Assembly: GCA_028701945.1 (NCBI GenBank)
Contig: JAQVPT010000137.1
Span: 1-8,910 of the forward strand
Direction of reading: 5' to 3'
Source: Bacteroidales bacterium
GTDB lineage: Bacteria; Bacteroidota; Bacteroidia; Bacteroidales; ML635J-15
Length of the DNA stretch: 8,910 bases
Of the stretch, positions 5,892 through 8,910 are shown piece by piece. A model generated the notes under the pieces. It searched no databases. It saw nothing but the letters and a program-made list of their open reading frames with translations, and had not been told where the DNA came from. Made by a program: the position numbers and the translations under genes. Positions within the stretch are counted from its first letter, which is position 1, and every line of letters begins with the position of its first letter.

Positions 5892-7931
5892 ATGAGTTTT
5901 TTAAATCCATTATTCTTTTGGGCTATGTTTGCCGTCTCTGTTCCTGTGATTATTCATTTGATAAATTTCAGGAGGCATAAAACCTTATACTTTAGTAATA
6001 CAAGTTTTCTTGAAGATTTAAAGAAAGAGACACAAACACGCACTAAACTTAAGCAAATACTAATTTTAATAGCTAGAATTTTGACGATAGCTATGCTTGT
6101 TATTGCGTTTGCGGGTCCGTTTATACGAAGTAATTCAAGCGAAAATCATAAGCAGTCGGAAGTAAATATTATTTATATCGACAATTCATTTAGTATGGAA
6201 GCTGAAGGTAAAAAAGGAGTGGTTTTTGGACAAGCTCGTCAGATTGCAAAACAAATAATTTTTAATTCAGATGCGGGCAAAGATTTTATTCTGATTACTA
6301 ATGATATGTTGCCACAACATCAATTTGTCTTGGGGCGAGATAAATTATTGCAAGAAATTGATAAAATAGCGGTTGGTTCGTCTCCAGCAACGTTAAATGA
6401 TGTGATTCTAAAAGCAAATACATTGTTGCCCAAAGATAAAACTGCAAGTTTGTACATAATTTCGGATATGCAAAAAAGTTTTATTCCGGAACCGGACATT
6501 ATGCCGGATAAAAATATCAATACTGTATTTATTCCAATCGAAACTTCTGTGCTAAGCAATATGTTTATTGATACTTGTTGGTTTGCATCTCCTGTTCATC
6601 GCAGTGGGCAAGACGAAGAGCTTATTGCTCGAATAGTAAATCATTCAGATGAGGATTTTGCAGATATTCCTGTTCAATTATTCATTAACGATTCGCTAAA
6701 AGCACTGAGTAGCCTAAATATTGAAGCTAACCAAACCGAGGAACTAAGTATAAAATATGTAAATACTGCATCTGGTTTCTTTAATGCTCGTATCGAAATT
6801 TCAGATTATCCAGTTACTTATGATAATGTGCTGTATTTTAATTATCGCTCAGATGAACAAACAAATGTGTTGTTGATAAATTCAGAAAGTAATTATAAAT
6901 ATTTACGTTCTGTGTATAGTAGTGACCCTTCAAATTTTGTGCTAAAAGAAATTAAACTAGGCAACGAACAAGCGTCTCAATTTGGAAATTATGATATAAT
7001 ATTATTGAGTAATATTGTTGAAATATCAAGTGGACTTGCGGCAGACTTGCAAAGTTTTGTGTCTGGTGGAGGATCGGTGGTTCTAATACCAGATGTTGAA
7101 ATAAAACACAACTCATTAAATGACTTTTTAGCATTATTTAATGCTGGAAAATTTGAAAATGCAAAACTAACTGGCAAATCCATAAAATATATAGATTACG
7201 AAAACTTGATTTTTAAGAATGTTTTTGCCGATAACTCATCTAATACCGATTTCCCTGCTTTGGGTTTAGTTCATAAATATATGATGTTTAATTCGTCTCC
7301 TTTTGCTGGTTTAATTTCTCTTGAGAACAATAGTCCTTTGTTGATTTCAGGCAACTTTAATAAAGGTAAATTATATGTGTTTACGGCTCCAGTTAGTGAG
7401 ATAAATGCCGAAATGTTAAAAAGTCCTGTTTTTGCTCCAGTATTTTTCAATCTTGCAATAAATAGTCAGATTACCAGTTCATTATATGCGGTAATCGGAC
7501 AAGGATCATCGGTTGATATTAGTTATCCTTATGAAATTGCTGCTGCCGATATTTTTAGCATCAGTGATAATGAAAATACTGACGCTATTGTTCAATATAA
7601 TGCTGCCGGGAAAAACCTTAGAGTCTTTATTCCGCAGGACATTAAATTAGCTGGAAATTACAAACTACTTAGAGCAGATAATTTTATTTCACCTATATCT
7701 GTAAATTATAATCGTTTAGAATCAATATTAGATTACCACGACAAAATTAGTCTTGAGAAAATAATTAAAGACAAATTTGATGATAATGTAAAAATAATTG
7801 ATGCAACAAAAGATGATATCGCATTAGAATTAAAGGAGTTCTCGGATGGTAAACCTTTGTGGCAATGGTTTCTGATGTTAGCTCTGTTTTTTATTATTTG
7901 TGAGGTATTGTTTGCACGTTTTATTAAGTAG
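5892..7931 (+). CDS. BatA-like membrane-anchored protein with von Willebrand A domain
   Basis: The 679-residue protein starts with the double-membrane anchor known as the BatA N-terminal domain: a hydrophobic segment at about 4-25, the basic loop FRRHKTLYFSNTSFLEDLKKE, and a second segment at about 55-78. A von Willebrand A-type domain follows with a complete metal site: DxSxS at 97-101 (DNSFS), Thr167 and Asp192 (IISDMQ). Residues 366-401 (YDIILLSN...LQSFVSGGGSVVLIPD) look like the class I glutamine-amidotransferase-like fold that often accompanies such proteins, with no catalytic Cys apparent. A third membrane segment lies at about 656-674, ending in a basic tail. The central part should therefore face the periplasm. 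The start at 5892 places the first membrane segment at the usual distance. In Bacteroidota such proteins occur both within Bat (aerotolerance) clusters and alone; here there is no MoxR ATPase or other Bat gene next to it. Its actual function is unknown. Confidence 0.88.
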   Translation: MSFLNPLFFWAMFAVSVPVIIHLINFRRHKTLYFSNTSFLEDLKKETQTRTKLKQILILIARILTIAMLVIAFAGPFIRSNSSENHKQSEVNIIYIDNSFSMEAEGKKGVVFGQARQIAKQIIFNSDAGKDFILITNDMLPQHQFVLGRDKLLQEIDKIAVGSSPATLNDVILKANTLLPKDKTASLYIISDMQKSFIPEPDIMPDKNINTVFIPIETSVLSNMFIDTCWFASPVHRSGQDEELIARIVNHSDEDFADIPVQLFINDSLKALSSLNIEANQTEELSIKYVNTASGFFNARIEISDYPVTYDNVLYFNYRSDEQTNVLLINSESNYKYLRSVYSSDPSNFVLKEIKLGNEQASQFGNYDIILLSNIVEISSGLAADLQSFVSGGGSVVLIPDVEIKHNSLNDFLALFNAGKFENAKLTGKSIKYIDYENLIFKNVFADNSSNTDFPALGLVHKYMMFNSSPFAGLISLENNSPLLISGNFNKGKLYVFTAPVSEINAEMLKSPVFAPVFFNLAINSQITSSLYAVIGQGSSVDISYPYEIAAADIFSISDNENTDAIVQYNAAGKNLRVFIPQDIKLAGNYKLLRADNFISPISVNYNRLESILDYHDKISLEKIIKDKFDDNVKIIDATKDDIALELKEFSDGKPLWQWFLMLALFFIICEVLFARFIK

Positions 7932-7996
7932 TGAGTCTTATCAACTTTGACATACTTTATTATTTGTCGTTTTCTTATCAAAGACACAACAAGTGG

Positions 7997-8043
7997 TAGT
8001 TTTAGCTGTGCTGAGTTCGTAAACTCGGTTCTTGCAGGCACTA
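7997..8043 (+). repeat. Interspersed 47-bp intergenic repeat, copy 2, with central hairpin
   Basis: This copy matches 307-353 at 41 of 47 positions in the same orientation. Its centre folds: CTGAGTT (8011-8017) pairs with AACTCGG (8022-8028) around a CGTA loop, with one G-U pair, and GTGC (8008-8011) can alternatively pair with GCAC (8038-8041). It starts 66 bp after the BatA-like gene and lies about 170 bp before the rplS promoter. An open frame runs through it on the other strand and starts with its codons, but it is antisense to the BatA-like gene and not credible. Confidence 0.75.
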
Positions 8044-8212
8044 TTTAATAAACTCTAAAGTGCAAGTTGTTTTTAAAATTGTTAATAGAAAAATAAGGGT
8101 GTTTTATCATATCTTATCGCTTGAAAAATATGTTTTTAGCCTTTTTTAATAATGTTTTGTAAAAAAAATGAAATTATTATTTGAAAAAGCCTTTTAATTA
8201 AAAAAAAATCAC

Positions 8213-8220
8213 TAATATTG
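8213..8220 (+). promoter_or_regulatory. Probable rplS promoter, -7 element
   Basis: TAATATTG differs from TAnnTTTG at one position. Transcription would begin at about 8225-8227, giving a leader of some 33 nt before rplS, the longest leader of the predicted promoters that precede clear genes here. A -33 TTTG at 8180-8183 is too far away (29 bp), so this call is weaker than the others. Confidence 0.4.
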
Positions 8221-8258
8221 CAGTCCTAATTTTTAAGGATTATTTAAAGTTTTTTGTG

Positions 8259-8606
8259 ATGGAAATAATGAAATTTGTAGATCAAGAATTGGCAGTTGAA
8301 AAGAATCTTCCGAAATTTAAAGCCGGAGATACAGTTACTGTTAATTACAAGATAAAAGAAGGAAATAAAGAAAGAGTACAGCAGTTTAGAGGTGTCGTGC
8401 TTCAAGTTAAAGGAACAGGACATACTGTAACTTTTACTGTTCGTAAAATGTCTGGTGCATTTGGAGTAGAAAGGATATTCCCTATTGCATCCCCATTTTT
8501 AGACTCTGTTGAGATTAACAAAGTTGGTAAGGTTCGTCGTGCAAGGATTTATTATCTTCGCGGTCTTACAGGTAAAAAAGCCAGAATTAAAGAAAAACGT
8601 TTCTAG
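8259..8606 (+). CDS. rplS: 50S ribosomal protein L19
   Basis: L19 sits at the interface of the large and small ribosomal subunits. The 115-residue protein has the full family pattern: FKAGDTVTVNYKIKEGNKERVQQFRG split over residues 20-45, then FTVRKMSGAFGVERIFP, VGKVRRARIYYLRGLTGKKA and the basic end RIKEKRF. The frame stays open one codon further up to a GTG at 8256, but the ATG at 8259 gives MEIMKF, which lines up with the Bacteroides N-terminus I remember (MDLIKI); ATG 8268 is less likely. There is no Shine-Dalgarno site. It stands alone here, with its own promoter in front and an intrinsic terminator 24 bp behind, so it appears monocistronic and not joined to trmD or rpsP. Confidence 0.97.
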   Translation: MEIMKFVDQELAVEKNLPKFKAGDTVTVNYKIKEGNKERVQQFRGVVLQVKGTGHTVTFTVRKMSGAFGVERIFPIASPFLDSVEINKVGKVRRARIYYLRGLTGKKARIKEKRF

Positions 8607-8629
8607 TAAATATAAAATATTTAATAAGG

Positions 8630-8661
8630 CTCTGTATATATCATTATACAGAGTTTTTTTT
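8630..8661 (+). terminator. Intrinsic terminator of rplS
   Basis: CTCTGTATA (8630-8638) pairs perfectly with TATACAGAG (8645-8653) around a 6-nt loop, and eight T residues follow directly (8654-8661). It lies 24 bp behind the rplS stop and is the only textbook terminator in the window. Confidence 0.88.
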
Positions 8662-8710
8662 GTTGGCACTAAGTCTTCGTAAGAAAGTGTCAAATACTGC
8701 GTTATTATTC

Positions 8711-8740
8711 GCTTCGCTCAGTTCGACAGGCTCACTGCAT
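8711..8740 (+). repeat. Probable interspersed repeat element (GCTCAGTTCGACAGG type)
   Basis: The stretch GCTTCGCTCAGTTCGACAGG and the following CTCACTGCAT are more GC-rich than the surrounding DNA. I remember this kind of sequence (GCTCAGTTCGACAGGCTCA) as an interspersed intergenic repeat of many Bacteroidota genomes. Only one copy is in the window. Its GCTCAGTTCG is close to GCTGAGTTCG of the 47-bp repeat copy 2 and GCTCAGCTCG of copy 1, so the families may be related. Confidence 0.45.
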
Positions 8741-8846
8741 CGCGTGAATTAAAGGTGCTTATTGTTGAAAACAGTTGTTTCGACTTCAGCGCATTTACGA
8801 GAAGTAAATTTATTAAACGAATACTCGATATTTTACCTAAATTATT

Positions 8847-8854
8847 TATTTTTG
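8847..8854 (+). promoter_or_regulatory. Bacteroidota -7 promoter element at the right edge
   Basis: TATTTTTG followed by CA is a perfect TAnnTTTG match and equals the sequence in front of purM (TATTTTTGCA). Transcription should start near 8860 and run out of the window. No clear -33 box is present at the expected distance. Confidence 0.5.
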
Positions 8855-8880
8855 CAGTGCAATTAAAGAAACTTTCATTT

Positions 8881-8907
8881 ATGAATCTATTAAATTTTAT
8901 CGCCTAG
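8881..8907 (+). CDS. Eight-codon open frame, possible leader peptide
   Basis: An ATG 26 bp after the -7 element at 8847-8854 opens a frame that reads MNLLNFIA and stops at TAG (8905-8907). The spacing is what one would expect of a real start codon in this genome, yet the frame closes at once. It may be a leader peptide, a non-translated start of a longer 5' leader, or the beginning of a broken gene. The amino acid content gives no clear clue to attenuation. Confidence 0.2.
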   Translation: MNLLNFIA

Positions 8908-8910
8908 TAT

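Larger units (their letters stand above)
7932..8258. other. Spacer between the BatA-like gene and rplS
   Basis: This 327-bp AT-rich spacer contains the second copy of the 47-bp repeat and, close to its right end, the rplS promoter. The nonamer TCTTATCAA is present twice (7936-7944 and 7973-7981). A-tracts and T-tracts are common in 8140-8210. I see no convincing terminator for the BatA-like gene: the only pairing near its stop, CTTTGA (7945-7950) with TCAAAG (7978-7983), has a 27-nt loop and no T-tract. Confidence 0.5.
8662..8910. other. Right-edge intergenic region after the rplS terminator
   Basis: The region holds the GCTCAGTTCGACAGG element, a strong promoter-like element and an 8-codon open frame (each listed separately). 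Apart from these I see no long open frame, tRNA or rRNA. The next gene most likely starts beyond the window. Confidence 0.5.

Noticed and set aside
5708..5980. Plus-strand open frame of 90 codons in the divergent spacer
   Set aside because: It starts at a GTG, crosses the predicted promoter and overlaps the start of the BatA-like gene in another frame. The composition (Phe, Leu, Asn-rich) fits AT-rich non-coding DNA.
7733..8041. Minus-strand open frame of 102 codons that begins in repeat copy 2
   Set aside because: Most of it is antisense to the 3' end of the BatA-like gene, and its first codons are repeat sequence; no protein-like features are visible.
8256..8258. GTG as start of rplS
   Set aside because: The ATG directly after it gives an N-terminus that aligns with other L19 proteins, so the GTG is simply the preceding codon.
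8661..8675. TGTTGGCACTAAGT resembles the 3' end of the 47-bp repeat copy 1 (TGTAGGTACTAAGT)
   Set aside because: Only 14 positions compare well and the rest of the repeat is replaced by the rplS terminator. It may be a remnant, but chance is as likely.
1..8910. CRISPR array, tRNA or rRNA gene
   Set aside because: I see no regularly spaced direct repeats, no cloverleaf with a T-arm GTTCRANNC in context, and no rRNA sequence on either strand.

Overview
The window comes from a low-GC member of the Bacteroidota. Three things support this. The PurM and release factor 1 proteins resemble the long, divergent forms I know from that phylum. A BatA-type protein with the N-terminal double-membrane anchor is present. 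Several genes are preceded by the phylum's -7 promoter element TAnnTTTG rather than by a Shine-Dalgarno sequence. I cannot name the genus; RF1 looks more like the Flavobacteria/Cytophagia type than the Bacteroides type.

Layout. Positions 1-496 hold the first 24 codons of a minus-strand gene that runs off the left edge (possibly an insertion-sequence transposase), an open reading remnant without a start codon, one copy of an interspersed 47-bp repeat, and a 12-bp inverted repeat just upstream of a promoter. Then comes a compact plus-strand pair, purM (497-1669) and prfA (1681-2772), 11 bp apart and probably co-transcribed. Convergent to them is a large minus-strand gene (2868-5552) for a secreted, mosaic surface protein built of phage-tail-fibre-like modules and a C-terminal beta-rich domain. 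A 339-bp divergent spacer separates it from a plus-strand BatA-like membrane protein with a von Willebrand A domain (5892-7931). A 327-bp spacer with the second repeat copy leads to rplS (8259-8606), which ends in a clear intrinsic terminator. The last 250 bp hold another repeat-like element and a promoter that reads into an 8-codon open frame.

The genes do not form one pathway. purM (purine synthesis), prfA (translation termination) and rplS (ribosome) are housekeeping genes. The BatA-like protein is a cell-envelope protein of unknown process. The mosaic surface protein and the repeats are the accessory part. I did not find a convincing new multi-gene system. The most interesting items are the mosaic surface protein, the 47-bp intergenic repeat, and the near-leaderless arrangement of promoters and start codons.
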